Source: Gemmatimonadota bacterium
GTDB taxonomy: Bacteria; Gemmatimonadota; Gemmatimonadetes; Gemmatimonadales; GWC2-71-9
Direction of reading: 5' to 3'
NCBI GenBank assembly: GCA_003169895.1
Contig: PNAE01000007.1
Span: 719,672-783,671, forward strand
Length of the DNA stretch: 64,000 nucleotides
The notes under the pieces: generated by a model
What the model saw: the letters and a program-made list of their open reading frames with translations, nothing else
What the model was told of the DNA's origin: nothing
The model's database searches: none
Made by a program: the position numbers and the translations under genes
Shown here: in pieces, positions 28,238 to 36,407 of the stretch
Layout: each line of letters begins with the position of its first letter
Position numbering within the stretch: position 1 is the stretch's first letter

Positions 28238-29839
28238 CTACCTCACCGGCACGCGGGTACGGTTGAACTTTACCTCGAGCGAGTCCTGTTCGACACGCCA
28301 GCGCTGCACCGCATTCGCGAGGACAGCGTTCGACGGACGGAAGGGAAGCGTGTCGCGCGGTGCGGCGAGCCAACCTTGGCGAATCCACTCCGTGTAGTAT
28401 CCCTGCGACGCGAGGAGAAACGTGCGTGCCTCGCCTGACTTGGTCGGCGTGGGGCGCCAGACAGCCGTGAAGCGCTGCGCGGGTGAGGTCACGAGGTACT
28501 GCGCGTCCGGTGCGGACAGGCTTCTCAGTGCCGTCGTGTCCGTGCGATCGTCGGCACCAATCACCTCGGCGAGTGGCCAGGCCCGCACCGCTGGAATCCG
28601 CGCTGAGCCGAGGGCAGCGCGATCGATCCGCCAGTTGTCGGCGACGTATGACAATCGCAAGCGGAGGGAATCCTGGTGCGGTGCTGGGAGCACGACCGCG
28701 ATGTCTTTCCACGCCACCGGGCCGGTGTCGCGAATATGGGCGATCTCGCGCGCCGAGTCGCCCTCGAGCACCAGCACGCGGAGCCCCATCTTTCCGGCGT
28801 ACCACTGTCCGAGCGCGAGCGCTGGCCCCACCTGCTGCGTGGTTTGACCGAGCCAGTCAAGCGAGCGCGCGCCGCGATCACCGAGTACGATGTCGTAGAG
28901 CAGGACCGTGTTGAGCAGCGAATTGCGGAGGCGCAACACCAGTGCCACGCTGTCGACACCACGCGGCACCGGGAAGGTCATGTCGATGTGATCCTCGAAA
29001 TCGCTCGCGTCAGCGCGGGCGAGCAGCGCGGAATCGGTGCGGGTCACCCGTCCATCGGCGGTGGCCAGGAGGTCGGCGACGTCGTGGCCGGCGCGATCGA
29101 CGCCACGGGTTGCGGGGCGGAGGTTACGTACCGCGACCGAGCGTCCGCGTGCGTCGGGGAGAACGAATTCGTCGGCCGCGTGTCGCACCTCGAGCAGCTC
29201 GAGGTGGTTGAGGTAGTGCGTCTCGTACGCCTCGTTGCGCACCTCAAGCCGCACGGACCCATCGGGCCGGGCCGTCGTGCGCAGCCGGTCGACGTCGCGC
29301 GCTTCGAAGAGCGAGGCGATGCTGTACGAAAAACCCTCCGCTTCGAGACGGAAGGTGCCGGCGCTGTCGGAGTAGAAGGTGGGACAGGACCCGAAGCACT
29401 TGGGGTCGTGCGCACACTGGATCGCGATTGCAGCGATGGCGACACCGGCAGCGACGACGATGACGCCGGCGGTGGCAAGGATCGAGTACCCGGCGGTGGC
29501 GCCACCGTCGATGACGGTGCTGTACGACTCCATTCCCAGCACGCTGTCGAGGGGAATCACCGATACCGACGGCAGCTCGCGCAATGCCAGATCGTAGCGG
29601 CGGCCGGCGCCACGTAGCATGCCGTGCACGAGTTCGACGCCGTTCGGATACGTCACCGTCGTGCCATCGAGCAGGTGGGCCTTGACAGCGGATTTGACTC
29701 GCACGGAGTCGGTGGAGCTGACCGCTACCGGGTTGACGGCGATGCGTTGGACGATGAAGCATCCGGCTGCTGCCAGGATGATCGTGGCGAGCGTGATGAG
29801 GGGGAGCGTGGCGTTTGGTCGACGGTTCGGCGGTGACAT
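28238..29839 (-). CDS. Large lipoprotein with CFGSCPTFY motif, function unknown
   Basis: A 533-residue lipoprotein; lipobox LAAAGC (Cys27). Residues ~30-110 resemble a domain that places a promoter-like GTTVTYPNGVELVHGM strand pattern before a Gly/Ala-rich hydrophobic stretch (~117-142, GYSILATAGVIVVAAGVAIAAIAI). Next is HDPKCFGSCPTFYS; a similar Cys-x-x-x-Cys-Pro motif occurs in DUF6438 proteins. The rest is beta-rich with no recognised family. First gene of the operon running to 24546. A TTGACT/TGTAAT promoter lies at 29907-29935. Confidence 0.78.
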   Translation of the reverse strand: MSPPNRRPNATLPLITLATIILAAAGCFIVQRIAVNPVAVSSTDSVRVKSAVKAHLLDGTTVTYPNGVELVHGMLRGAGRRYDLALRELPSVSVIPLDSVLGMESYSTVIDGGATAGYSILATAGVIVVAAGVAIAAIAIQCAHDPKCFGSCPTFYSDSAGTFRLEAEGFSYSIASLFEARDVDRLRTTARPDGSVRLEVRNEAYETHYLNHLELLEVRHAADEFVLPDARGRSVAVRNLRPATRGVDRAGHDVADLLATADGRVTRTDSALLARADASDFEDHIDMTFPVPRGVDSVALVLRLRNSLLNTVLLYDIVLGDRGARSLDWLGQTTQQVGPALALGQWYAGKMGLRVLVLEGDSAREIAHIRDTGPVAWKDIAVVLPAPHQDSLRLRLSYVADNWRIDRAALGSARIPAVRAWPLAEVIGADDRTDTTALRSLSAPDAQYLVTSPAQRFTAVWRPTPTKSGEARTFLLASQGYYTEWIRQGWLAAPRDTLPFRPSNAVLANAVQRWRVEQDSLEVKFNRTRVPVR

Positions 29840-29866
29840 CGATCCTCCCGAAATCTGTCTGGGGGA

Positions 29867-29890
29867 CCACCGCCTTGGGGCCGGCGGTGG
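29867..29890. terminator. Hairpin CCACCGCC/GGCGGTGG, possible terminator or attenuator
   Basis: An 8-bp perfect stem with an 8-nt loop between two minus-strand operons. It lies downstream of the 53-residue membrane-protein gene and within the leader of the lipoprotein operon. No T-run follows it. Confidence 0.3.
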
Positions 29891-29906
29891 CGTATTGCCA
29901 CCGACT

Positions 29907-29935
29907 ATTACACGGCCGAGTCAAGCCGGAGTCAA
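29907..29935 (-). promoter_or_regulatory. Sigma70-like promoter of the lipoprotein operon
   Basis: On the minus strand TTGACT (29930-29935) and TGTAAT (29907-29912) are 17 nt apart. Transcription would start near 29900, giving a leader of ~60 nt before the ATG at 29839. Confidence 0.45.
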
Positions 29936-29940
29936 GGCCG

Positions 29941-30102
29941 TTAGGCGAGGTAGTCCGACGCCCACCTCCGCGCGACGTACACCCCCGCCGCCGTGCCCAC
30001 GATGCTCAGCATGAAGGCGGTCATGAGCCCGACGAGCGCTCCGAGCCACCAGCCAATCGCGCCGCCGATCGACGCGGCCATGAAGATCAGCAGTTTCGTC
30101 AC
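29941..30102 (-). CDS. Small two-helix membrane protein (53 residues)
   Basis: The GTG start at 30102 overlaps the stop of the EndoIII-like gene (GTGA, 30099-30102). The protein is two hydrophobic helices (KLLIFMAASIGGAIGWWLGA and LVGLMTAFMLSIVGTAAGVY) with a short turn and a basic tail VARRWASDYLA. Small proteins with this GWWLG / TAFxLS / VGVY pattern are widespread and uncharacterised. Coupling to a DNA-repair-type gene may be incidental. Confidence 0.75.
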   Translation of the reverse strand: MTKLLIFMAASIGGAIGWWLGALVGLMTAFMLSIVGTAAGVYVARRWASDYLA

Positions 30103-30776
30103 GACGGCACTCCGGTCCGGGGACAAGTCGATGCGAGTGGGCAGCGGTTGCACGCCGGCGCGGTCGCCTTGCACCGCTCGTGACCGTGACGCCGCAACAG
30201 CTGATGGGCTCGCTGCATCAGCGGAGTATCGGCGCCGAGCTGCCCGGACGTTACCCCGCGCGCGGCAGCGTACGCGGCGGCATAGCTCTTCCGTGCCGGC
30301 GAGATGCCAAGCCGCTGAAGCACGCGCAACCCATTGGAGTCGGGTGCGAGCAATGGCTGGCGTCCGCTGAACAGGAGAATCTGCTCGGCGCCCGGTTCGC
30401 CGATTCCCGGGAAGTGCCGCAATGCCCGCTTCGCCTGGGCGACCGGGAGTGTGGTGATCGCGTCGAGGTCGCCATTGAAATCGTCGAGCGCAATCCGAGC
30501 GCACTCGCGGAGCTTCTTGGCAAACCGATCCGGCAGGATTCCAAAGGCAGTCGCTGCGCGGAGCGTCGCGACCGGCGCGTGCAGGATCTTCTCCGGCGTC
30601 AGGCCCACGCCTCGCTTGAGCGTCTTGAACGCCGCTGCACGGCGGGTGTCGTCGGCGAGGTACGCGACATTGACCCAGAGGACCTGCTGGAACGGATCGG
30701 CAGGAAACGGTTTCAACGGTGGGCCGTAATGCTTCTCTAGTTTGTCGATCACGCGGCGCAACGGCGCGACAGGCAT
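30099..30776 (-). CDS. EndoIII-superfamily DNA glycosylase lacking the catalytic lysine
   Basis: A 225-residue HhH-GPD protein. The helix-hairpin-helix is LRHFPGIGEPGAEQILL, and the active-site aspartate is in LLAPDSNGLRVLQRLG. The position of the Nth lyase lysine (GxGRKTA) is GIGEPGA here, so a beta-lyase reaction is unlikely and a monofunctional glycosylase is more plausible. The C-terminal [4Fe-4S] loop is complete (Cys-x6-Cys-x2-Cys-x5-Cys in ERCKATAPACNRCPLASTC). Shorter than MutY, with no NUDIX-like domain. It starts 3 nt after the creatininase-family stop and is coupled to the small membrane-protein gene. Confidence 0.85.
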   Translation of the reverse strand: MPVAPLRRVIDKLEKHYGPPLKPFPADPFQQVLWVNVAYLADDTRRAAAFKTLKRGVGLTPEKILHAPVATLRAATAFGILPDRFAKKLRECARIALDDFNGDLDAITTLPVAQAKRALRHFPGIGEPGAEQILLFSGRQPLLAPDSNGLRVLQRLGISPARKSYAAAYAAARGVTSGQLGADTPLMQRAHQLLRRHGHERCKATAPACNRCPLASTCPRTGVPS

Positions 30777-30779
30777 TTG

Positions 30780-31550
30780 CTAGTCGCCGTACATCGCCGC
30801 CAGGTCGGCGGCCGCGAGTTCGACCAGGAACTCCCCGATTCGTTCCGTCGTCGCTGCGAAAAACAGCGCTCCCTTGTGGGCGTCGGCGGCGTGCGGGTCA
30901 CCGACACCGGTGTCTGTAGTCACTTCGGTCCATCGCCGTGGCGCCCAGGCCCAGCCTTCGCGCAACGCCCGGATACGGAACCGCTTGGCATGACCGTCGC
31001 CCGCCTCGGATACCGGGCGGACCAGGCCGGGCGTCAGGTGCTGCATCATGCTGGTCTCGAGTTCGCCGGCATGATCGCCCGGCTCGGCGAAGTACGGCTG
31101 CGGGTCAACGCAGCTGTACCAGTTCATGGTGCAGAGGAAGAGATCGGTCCCAGGCTGCAGTTCGCGGATCATCTGGCGGAAGTCGTTGCCACCGTGCCCG
31201 TTGAGGATCACCAGCTTGCTGATCCCCGCGAGCGCCACGGACATGACGATGTCGCGAAGCACTGCCAGCTGGGTGCTCGGATTCATGTTTACGCAGAGCG
31301 GAATGTCGCGCTGACCGGTGTTGACCCCGAAGGGCACCGATGGGAGGACGACCGGTCGCGCTCCGGCGTCCCATGCCAGGCGCGCAGCTTCGTGCGCGAC
31401 GCGCTCCGTCTCGATCGTGTCGGTGCCGTACGGCAGGTGATTGTTGTGCGCCTCGGTGGCGCCCCACGGCACTACGGCGACCGTGTACGCCGCGTCACGC
31501 ACTACCGACCACGTCGTCTCGCCCAGAACCCACGGCCGCTCAGTTGCCAT
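30780..31550 (-). CDS. Creatininase-family amidohydrolase
   Basis: A 256-residue creatininase/FAPy-deformylase family protein. Metal ligands are Glu33 and His35 in GATEAHNNHLPYGTD, with Asp44 in the same block. NGHGGN and DHAGELETSMM supply the rest. The start at 31550 (MATERPWVLGETTW) overlaps the DUF1080 gene by 11 nt; a longer frame is only that gene's shadow. The family opens cyclic amides such as creatinine, or formamides. The substrate here is unknown. Confidence 0.9.
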   Translation of the reverse strand: MATERPWVLGETTWSVVRDAAYTVAVVPWGATEAHNNHLPYGTDTIETERVAHEAARLAWDAGARPVVLPSVPFGVNTGQRDIPLCVNMNPSTQLAVLRDIVMSVALAGISKLVILNGHGGNDFRQMIRELQPGTDLFLCTMNWYSCVDPQPYFAEPGDHAGELETSMMQHLTPGLVRPVSEAGDGHAKRFRIRALREGWAWAPRRWTEVTTDTGVGDPHAADAHKGALFFAATTERIGEFLVELAAADLAAMYGD

Positions 31551-32343
31551 GTTCGGTGAGCTCACGAATCCAGATATCGCGAAAGCGCACCGGATGCCCG
31601 TGATCCTGCAACTCGATCGGCAGCCGGTCGGGATGCACACTGTATGCCGAGCGCCGCGAGTTGGTCGTCGGCCCCAGCACGGTCATGTCGTCCTGCACCA
31701 GGATGCCGTTGTGGAAGACGGTCACCCGCGCCGGTGCCGTCACCTTTCCGCCCGCGTCGAAATGCGGGCGGTGAAAGACGATGTCATATACCTGCCAGTC
31801 ACCCGGTGGGCGCATCGCGTTGACGAGTGGCGGATACTGACCGTAGATGGACGCCGCCTGACCGTCGGGATAGGTGGCGGCGTGATACGAGTCAAGCACC
31901 TGTACTTCATAGGTCCTCATCAGGAAGACACCGCTATTGCCGCGATCCTGGTCCTCGCCCCTGGGCGGATTCGGTGCCGACCATTCGATGTGGAGTTGCA
32001 CGTCACCAAAGCTGCGGCGCGTGACGATGTCGCCGGTGCCGGGAGCGACCACGATGTCGCCGTTCTCGACTTTCCAGCCGGCATCGTCCTTGGTGGAGTC
32101 GGCGGAGCGCCACTCGGACAGCGAATGGCCGTCGAAGAGGATGATCGCATCGGACGGAGCGGCGACCGGCCCAAGATAGGGTCCGGGCGTGACAACTGCC
32201 GGCGCCGGCCGGGTGCGCGAATGCTGCGGATACGGGCTCGGATCCGCGGGAACGGCGTTCGGGTTCTGCGCGACGGCCGCAGTTGTGGCGAGGAGTGTGA
32301 GCACAACGGTGGCAGAGCATCCGGTGATGAGCGATCGGGTCAT
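31540..32343 (-). CDS. Secreted DUF1080 protein (3-keto-disaccharide hydrolase-type)
   Basis: A 267-residue secreted protein (signal peptide MTRSLITGCSATVVLTLLATTAAVAQ). The DUF1080 domain starts at IILFDGHSLSEWRS and includes GWKVENGDIVVAPGTGDI, DVQLHIEWSAP, NSGVFLMRTYEVQVLDSY and GDWQVYDIVFHRP. The fold is a concanavalin-like lectin/glucanase sandwich, and some members hydrolyse 3-keto-glycosides. First gene of the operon with the creatininase, EndoIII-like and small membrane-protein genes. Confidence 0.9.
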   Translation of the reverse strand: MTRSLITGCSATVVLTLLATTAAVAQNPNAVPADPSPYPQHSRTRPAPAVVTPGPYLGPVAAPSDAIILFDGHSLSEWRSADSTKDDAGWKVENGDIVVAPGTGDIVTRRSFGDVQLHIEWSAPNPPRGEDQDRGNSGVFLMRTYEVQVLDSYHAATYPDGQAASIYGQYPPLVNAMRPPGDWQVYDIVFHRPHFDAGGKVTAPARVTVFHNGILVQDDMTVLGPTTNSRRSAYSVHPDRLPIELQDHGHPVRFRDIWIRELTEHGN

Positions 32344-32349
32344 TGGGGC

Positions 32350-32517
32350 CTCGGGGAGCGTGATCTCGAGCTCACCGTCGTACGCAGCGGCGAGTCGGCG
32401 CTGCAGAGCAGCAGCATCAATCGGACCAACACGGAGTACCTGTTTGTCGACCGGCGACCGGTGCCGCGCGACAACATGCAGACCACGCTTTACAACGAGT
32501 TCAAGGACCGGCCGTAA
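32350..32517 (+). pseudogene. Possible C-terminal remnant of an unknown plus-strand gene
   Basis: This 181-nt gap between two minus-strand genes reads open on the plus strand with high GC at third positions. It encodes protein-like sequence (NRTNTEYLFVDRRPVPRDN, then MQTTLYNEFKDRP and a TAA). No start or upstream part survives, since it runs into the antisense of the DUF1080 gene. I do not recognise the family. Confidence 0.3.
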
Positions 32518-32524
32518 GGCCGCG

Positions 32525-33700
32525 TCACTTCTTCCCGATCACGAACATCGCCGCGCCGTGTGGCGGCACGCCGGCCTGCAGGACGCCCAGAACCGTCTGC
32601 GCCGTATGGGCCCACAGGTCGATGGCCTGATAGCTGGATGCGGGCGTAAGGCCGAGGTCGGCGGTGGCGACGGATATCGATGTGGCGCTGGAACCGCGGT
32701 TGAGGAGCACAACCGCGCGGCCGCCGTTGCGCATCGGCTTCACCCAGATTTGCGTGTTCGTGGCCGGGTCGTCGCGCAGCCGCGTCCCCTGCTGGCCACC
32801 CCAGTCCTGGTCGACGGCGATGACGCTGCGGTTGGTGAGGATGAAGCGGGTCGAGTCGGACATGCTGCGCAGGTCGTTGCCGGCGATCAGCGGTGCATTG
32901 AGCAGCGCCCAGAGCGAAAAATGCGCGACGTACTCGTTGAACGTCATCCGGCCGTTGCCCACTTCAAGCATGTCGGGGTCGTTCCAGCCACCGGGGCTGG
33001 AATACTTCTCCAGACCAACCTGCTTGTCGAGAATATCGATCATCGAGTTCCAGCGATCGCTGATGTCCCCAGTGGTGCGCCACAGCATGCCACCCACTTG
33101 CCGGCCCCATTCCCATGATTTGTTCTCGCCCCACTCGCAGAGTGAAAAGACGATCGGCCGGCCGGTGGCCTGTAATGCCTTGCTCATCGCGGTGTATCGC
33201 TCGATCGCCGGCCGTTTCTGGTTATTGCAGTTGTCATACTTGAGATAGTCGACGCCCCACTCGGCAAACTTGTTGGCGTCGGCGACTTCGTGATCGAGCG
33301 ACGCCGGCAGCCCCTGGCAGGTGGCCGTGCCGGCCGAGGAGTAAACTCCGAGCTTGAGGCCCCTGGCGTGGACATACTCGGCGATCGCCCGGATGCCATG
33401 CGAAAAGCGGGTCGGATCGGCCTGCAGGTTTCCCTGCGCGTCGCGCGTCTTCGCCATCCAGCAGTCGTCGATGTTGACATACTTGTACCCGGCGTCCCGC
33501 ATCCCGGAGCTGACCATCGCGTCAGCCGTTCGCTCGATCAGCTCCTCGTCGATGTTGCAGCCGAACTTGTTCCAGCTGTTCCATCCCATCGGCGGCGTGG
33601 CTGCGAGCCTGCCGCTCGGCGTCGGAGCCGTGGTGGTGGGGTGCTGGCTGCAGGCGGCGAGGGTGAGGGCGAGGGCGGCGAGGGACAGTGGGTATCTCAT
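32525..33700 (-). CDS. GH27 alpha-galactosidase-type lipoprotein
   Basis: A 391-residue GH27 enzyme. N-terminal lipobox LTLAAC (Cys17). TIM-barrel motifs are PPMGWNSWNKFGC, YKYVNIDDCW, LGVYSSAGTATCQG and DYLKYDNC with the nucleophile Asp156. The acid/base is Asp215 in GDISDRWN. GGWNDPDMLEVGNG and the C-terminal beta-sandwich follow. GH27 includes alpha-galactosidases and beta-L-arabinopyranosidases; the neighbouring arabinose genes make the latter possible. The start at 33700 is preferred over the ATG at 33709 because AGGA from the adjacent repeat end lies 8 nt upstream. Confidence 0.92.
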   Translation of the reverse strand: MRYPLSLAALALTLAACSQHPTTTAPTPSGRLAATPPMGWNSWNKFGCNIDEELIERTADAMVSSGMRDAGYKYVNIDDCWMAKTRDAQGNLQADPTRFSHGIRAIAEYVHARGLKLGVYSSAGTATCQGLPASLDHEVADANKFAEWGVDYLKYDNCNNQKRPAIERYTAMSKALQATGRPIVFSLCEWGENKSWEWGRQVGGMLWRTTGDISDRWNSMIDILDKQVGLEKYSSPGGWNDPDMLEVGNGRMTFNEYVAHFSLWALLNAPLIAGNDLRSMSDSTRFILTNRSVIAVDQDWGGQQGTRLRDDPATNTQIWVKPMRNGGRAVVLLNRGSSATSISVATADLGLTPASSYQAIDLWAHTAQTVLGVLQAGVPPHGAAMFVIGKK

Positions 33701-33703
33701 GAT

Positions 33704-33756
33704 TGTCATCCTGAGCGGAGCAACCGCGCAGCGGTTGCGTAGTCGAAGGACCTCGG
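33704..33756. repeat. Half copy (A) of the bipartite inverted repeat
   Basis: Left half only: TGTCATCCTGAGCGGAGC, a hairpin AACCGC-GCA-GCGGTT (33722-33736), then GTAGTCGAAGGACCTCGG. The right half is missing; the GIY-YIG gene follows instead. Confidence 0.9.
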
Positions 33757-33851
33757 TTCGTCACGTCGGAGGGTACCGCTATGCGTCGGTGCGCGCCAGA
33801 GCCGCAGTCTGGAGGTGGCAATCTGATGCTTCCGGCGTTCCCAGAGGTCCC

Positions 33852-34163
33852 GTGCCGACGAATCGTTACTGGGTGTACATACTAGCCAGTCAGACCAGGG
33901 TACTCTACATCGGAATCACCAACGACCTGGTTCGTCGGATCGATGCGCATCGGCGAGGCATTGTCCCCGGGTTTAGTCAGAAGTACCGTGTTCGTCGGTT
34001 AGTGTTCTACGAGCAAACCGCCGATGTGCGAGCCGCGCTGACCAGAGAGAAGCAGTTGAAGGGATGGCGCAGGTCGAAGAAGTTGGCGCTGATTGAGGCC
34101 TCGAATCCAAGTTGGCAGGATCATTCGGATTCTGTGGACGTGTTGACGATGCGGGGCGGTTGA
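33852..34163 (+). CDS. Single-domain GIY-YIG nuclease
   Basis: A 103-residue protein starting at GTG 33852 with AGAGG 6 nt upstream. The GIY-YIG core is visible: YWVYILASQTRVLYIGITND, then LVRRIDAHRRG with the catalytic Arg and His, YRVRRLVFYEQTADVRAALTREKQLKGW, and LIEASNPSW at the end. It belongs to the small stand-alone UPF0213/COG2827-like group. It is the only plus-strand gene between 32.5 and 42.4 kb. It lies between half copy A and full copy B of the bipartite repeat, with its stop only 3 nt before copy B. Confidence 0.9.
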   Translation: MPTNRYWVYILASQTRVLYIGITNDLVRRIDAHRRGIVPGFSQKYRVRRLVFYEQTADVRAALTREKQLKGWRRSKKLALIEASNPSWQDHSDSVDVLTMRGG

Positions 34164-34166
34164 TGG

Positions 34167-34306
34167 TGTCATCCTGAGCGGAGCGAGGTGCAGAGCACCT
34201 CGCGCAGTCGAACCACCTCGGTTCTGCGCTACAGCTTGCATGCTCTGGAGGCACCGAGGTCCTTCGACTGCGCACCGGCTGCGCCGGTGCTTCGCTCAGG
34301 ATGACA
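34167..34306. repeat. Bipartite inverted repeat, copy B (140 bp)
   Basis: Left hairpin CGAGGTGC-AGA-GCACCTCG (34184-34202), a unique centre, right hairpin GCACCGGC-TGC-GCCGGTGC (34272-34290), and end GCTCAGGATGACA. One left-half base differs (GAACCACCTCGG instead of GAAGGACCTCGG). Confidence 0.93.
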
Positions 34307-34309
34307 TTC

Positions 34310-36220
34310 TCAACCCCGGGTCACCTTCCAATACACCGCATACCGCGCATCGAACAGGCGGTTGAACGGCACCAGCGCGATCTCGCGCTCCTGCCCCACG
34401 ATCTTGAATTCGAGCGGCTTGCCGGCCGGCTTCACCCACGAGGTCACGTCATCGGACGGGGCGTTGATCGCCGCGACGGTGATCGGCTTGGTGACCGGCG
34501 ATCCATCGAAGTCCGGTGTCATTCGTGGGGGCGTCGGTCCGGCGCGCGTTGGCTCCGGGCCGAGCTTGCCAGCCAAGACTAGCGGGCCGTACATCACCGC
34601 CTGCAAGGTCGGATCGTCCGGCATCGCGTGCACGTGCAGCTTCATCGGCAGGGCCACGTCGACGTGATCACCGTTGTGCCAGGCACGATCGATCGTGAGG
34701 TAGCTGCTCCGGAGCCCCGCTATGGTCAGATTGCGGCCACCGTTGACCGTGATGCTCGCTCCGCCGCCAAGCCAGTACGGCACGCGAATTCGCAGGGCCA
34801 CTTGCGTCGGCCGTGCGACATGGACGATCAGTCGCGTGGTGTCCTTCGCCGGAAACGCGGTCTCCTGCACCAGCCTCACGCCCTTTTCGCCCCAGTTCAC
34901 CTCCGAGGCGATGAACTGGTTGACCCAGATGCCGTCGTCGTCGTGGAAGTAGATGCTGTCGCCGAACTTCGAATGCGATTCCACGCCAGTGCCGTGGCAG
35001 CACCAGAAGCCGTGGTCTGGGGTGCCGAACATCCGCCAGTAGCCCGATGCCATTGGAGTGTAGTAGATCTTCTCGCCATCGGCGGGATGCTGGGTTCCCA
35101 GCATCCCATTGAACAAAGCGCGCTCGTAATAGTCCGCGGCACGCGCATCGGCGGTCCAGCCGAAAATGTGGCGTGTCAACTTGAGCATGTTGTAGGTCGG
35201 GCAACTTTCCTCCGTATCCGGCGCCAATTCGCCCGCCAGCTGACCGACGGGGTTCTTCCAGCTCTCGCCACTGCTGGTGCCGCCGGTGACGAAGCATCGC
35301 TTGCCGGTCACCTCACGCCAGAAGTAGTCGGCGATGTCGTGCGATCGCTGGTCGCCGGTGATTTCGTAGCGGCGTGCCGCCGCAATGATCTTGGGGATGG
35401 TGGTATTGGCGTGGACATGCGTCAGTTCGTCGCGTCCTTCGGCGAGCGGAGTGAGGATGTGCTCGTGATCGAACCGGCGGCTCACGTCGATCCATGACAT
35501 GTTGCTGGTGATCGCGGCAAGATTGTTGAGCGATTCGCCCATTCCGCCGAATTCGGTGCGGAGAATCAATTGCATCTGCGTGTCGTCGACCGGCTGCACC
35601 CAGTCACGCGTCCAGCCGGCCATCTTCGTCGCCACGTCGAGCGCCTGGGCATTGCTGCTCAGCGTGTAGCTGTCGAGCATGCCGGCGAAAATCTTGTGAT
35701 AGGTATAGAACGGCGCCCACACGCCGCGACGCGCCTTTAGCCGATCGATCAGCTCGCTCGGGAAGGCGCTGAGGTAGCCGTCTGCTTGCTGGCACTTCGC
35801 AAGCTCCGCGACGATCAGGTCGCCACGAGCCTTGACGGCGTCGTCGCCGGTCTGGGCCGCCATCAAGGCGCACCCCGACAGGTAGTGGCCGACGAAATGC
35901 CCGCGCAATTCGTTGTCCGGCGCTTCCCAGCCGTAGTAGGGCTCGGCCGTTGACGGCAGACCGGCGGTGACGCGGAACGAGTGCAGCAGGCGATCGGGGT
36001 CCAGCCCCATCAGGTAGCGGCGGTTCACTTCCAGGTCGTCGCGGAACGGGCCCGGTAGGAGGCGGACCTGGTGCAGGTCGAATGGTCGCGCGATGATGGC
36101 TGCGTCGCGGCGCGCGAGATCGCGGCGCAGGCTCGGCGACAACACGGGAATCGCGGCAATCGCCGCCAATGTGGAGGTTGACGTGACGACGAATTCGCGG
36201 CGCGTGGGATGCTTGGGCAT
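34310..36220 (-). CDS. Tat-exported GH127 beta-L-arabinofuranosidase-type enzyme
   Basis: A 636-residue GH127 (DUF1680) protein. Tat signal PTRREFVVTSTS. The (alpha/alpha)6 barrel includes GHFVGHYLSGCALM and FYTYHKIFAGMLD. The zinc/catalytic set is complete: Glu338 and Cys340 in TEESCPTYN, Cys407 and Cys408 in FWCCHGTG. In HypBA1 of Bifidobacterium the equivalent cysteine is the nucleophile. C-terminal beta-sandwiches follow. Such enzymes remove beta-L-arabinofuranose from plant glycans. This fits the arabinose transport and catabolism genes nearby. Confidence 0.93.
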   Translation of the reverse strand: MPKHPTRREFVVTSTSTLAAIAAIPVLSPSLRRDLARRDAAIIARPFDLHQVRLLPGPFRDDLEVNRRYLMGLDPDRLLHSFRVTAGLPSTAEPYYGWEAPDNELRGHFVGHYLSGCALMAAQTGDDAVKARGDLIVAELAKCQQADGYLSAFPSELIDRLKARRGVWAPFYTYHKIFAGMLDSYTLSSNAQALDVATKMAGWTRDWVQPVDDTQMQLILRTEFGGMGESLNNLAAITSNMSWIDVSRRFDHEHILTPLAEGRDELTHVHANTTIPKIIAAARRYEITGDQRSHDIADYFWREVTGKRCFVTGGTSSGESWKNPVGQLAGELAPDTEESCPTYNMLKLTRHIFGWTADARAADYYERALFNGMLGTQHPADGEKIYYTPMASGYWRMFGTPDHGFWCCHGTGVESHSKFGDSIYFHDDDGIWVNQFIASEVNWGEKGVRLVQETAFPAKDTTRLIVHVARPTQVALRIRVPYWLGGGASITVNGGRNLTIAGLRSSYLTIDRAWHNGDHVDVALPMKLHVHAMPDDPTLQAVMYGPLVLAGKLGPEPTRAGPTPPRMTPDFDGSPVTKPITVAAINAPSDDVTSWVKPAGKPLEFKIVGQEREIALVPFNRLFDARYAVYWKVTRG

Positions 36221-36263
36221 GGCGGTGCTCCGGTATACAGCTGCGGTAAGATACTATTCCACT

Positions 36264-36403
36264 TGTCATCCTGAGCGGAGCGGCGGCACAGCCGCCGCGT
36301 AGTCGAAGGACCTCGGTTTCCGGAACATACGCCTGCTCCATGGCGCGGAGCCGAGCTCCTTCGACTTCGTGCGGCCGAAGGCCGCACTCCGCTCAGGATG
36401 ACA
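36264..36403. repeat. Bipartite inverted repeat, copy C (140 bp)
   Basis: Left hairpin CGGCGGC-ACA-GCCGCCG (36281-36297), right hairpin GTGCGGCC-GAA-GGCCGCAC (36369-36387). Fills the gap between the GH127 gene and the TIM-barrel gene. Confidence 0.93.
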
Positions 36404-36407
36404 AGCC

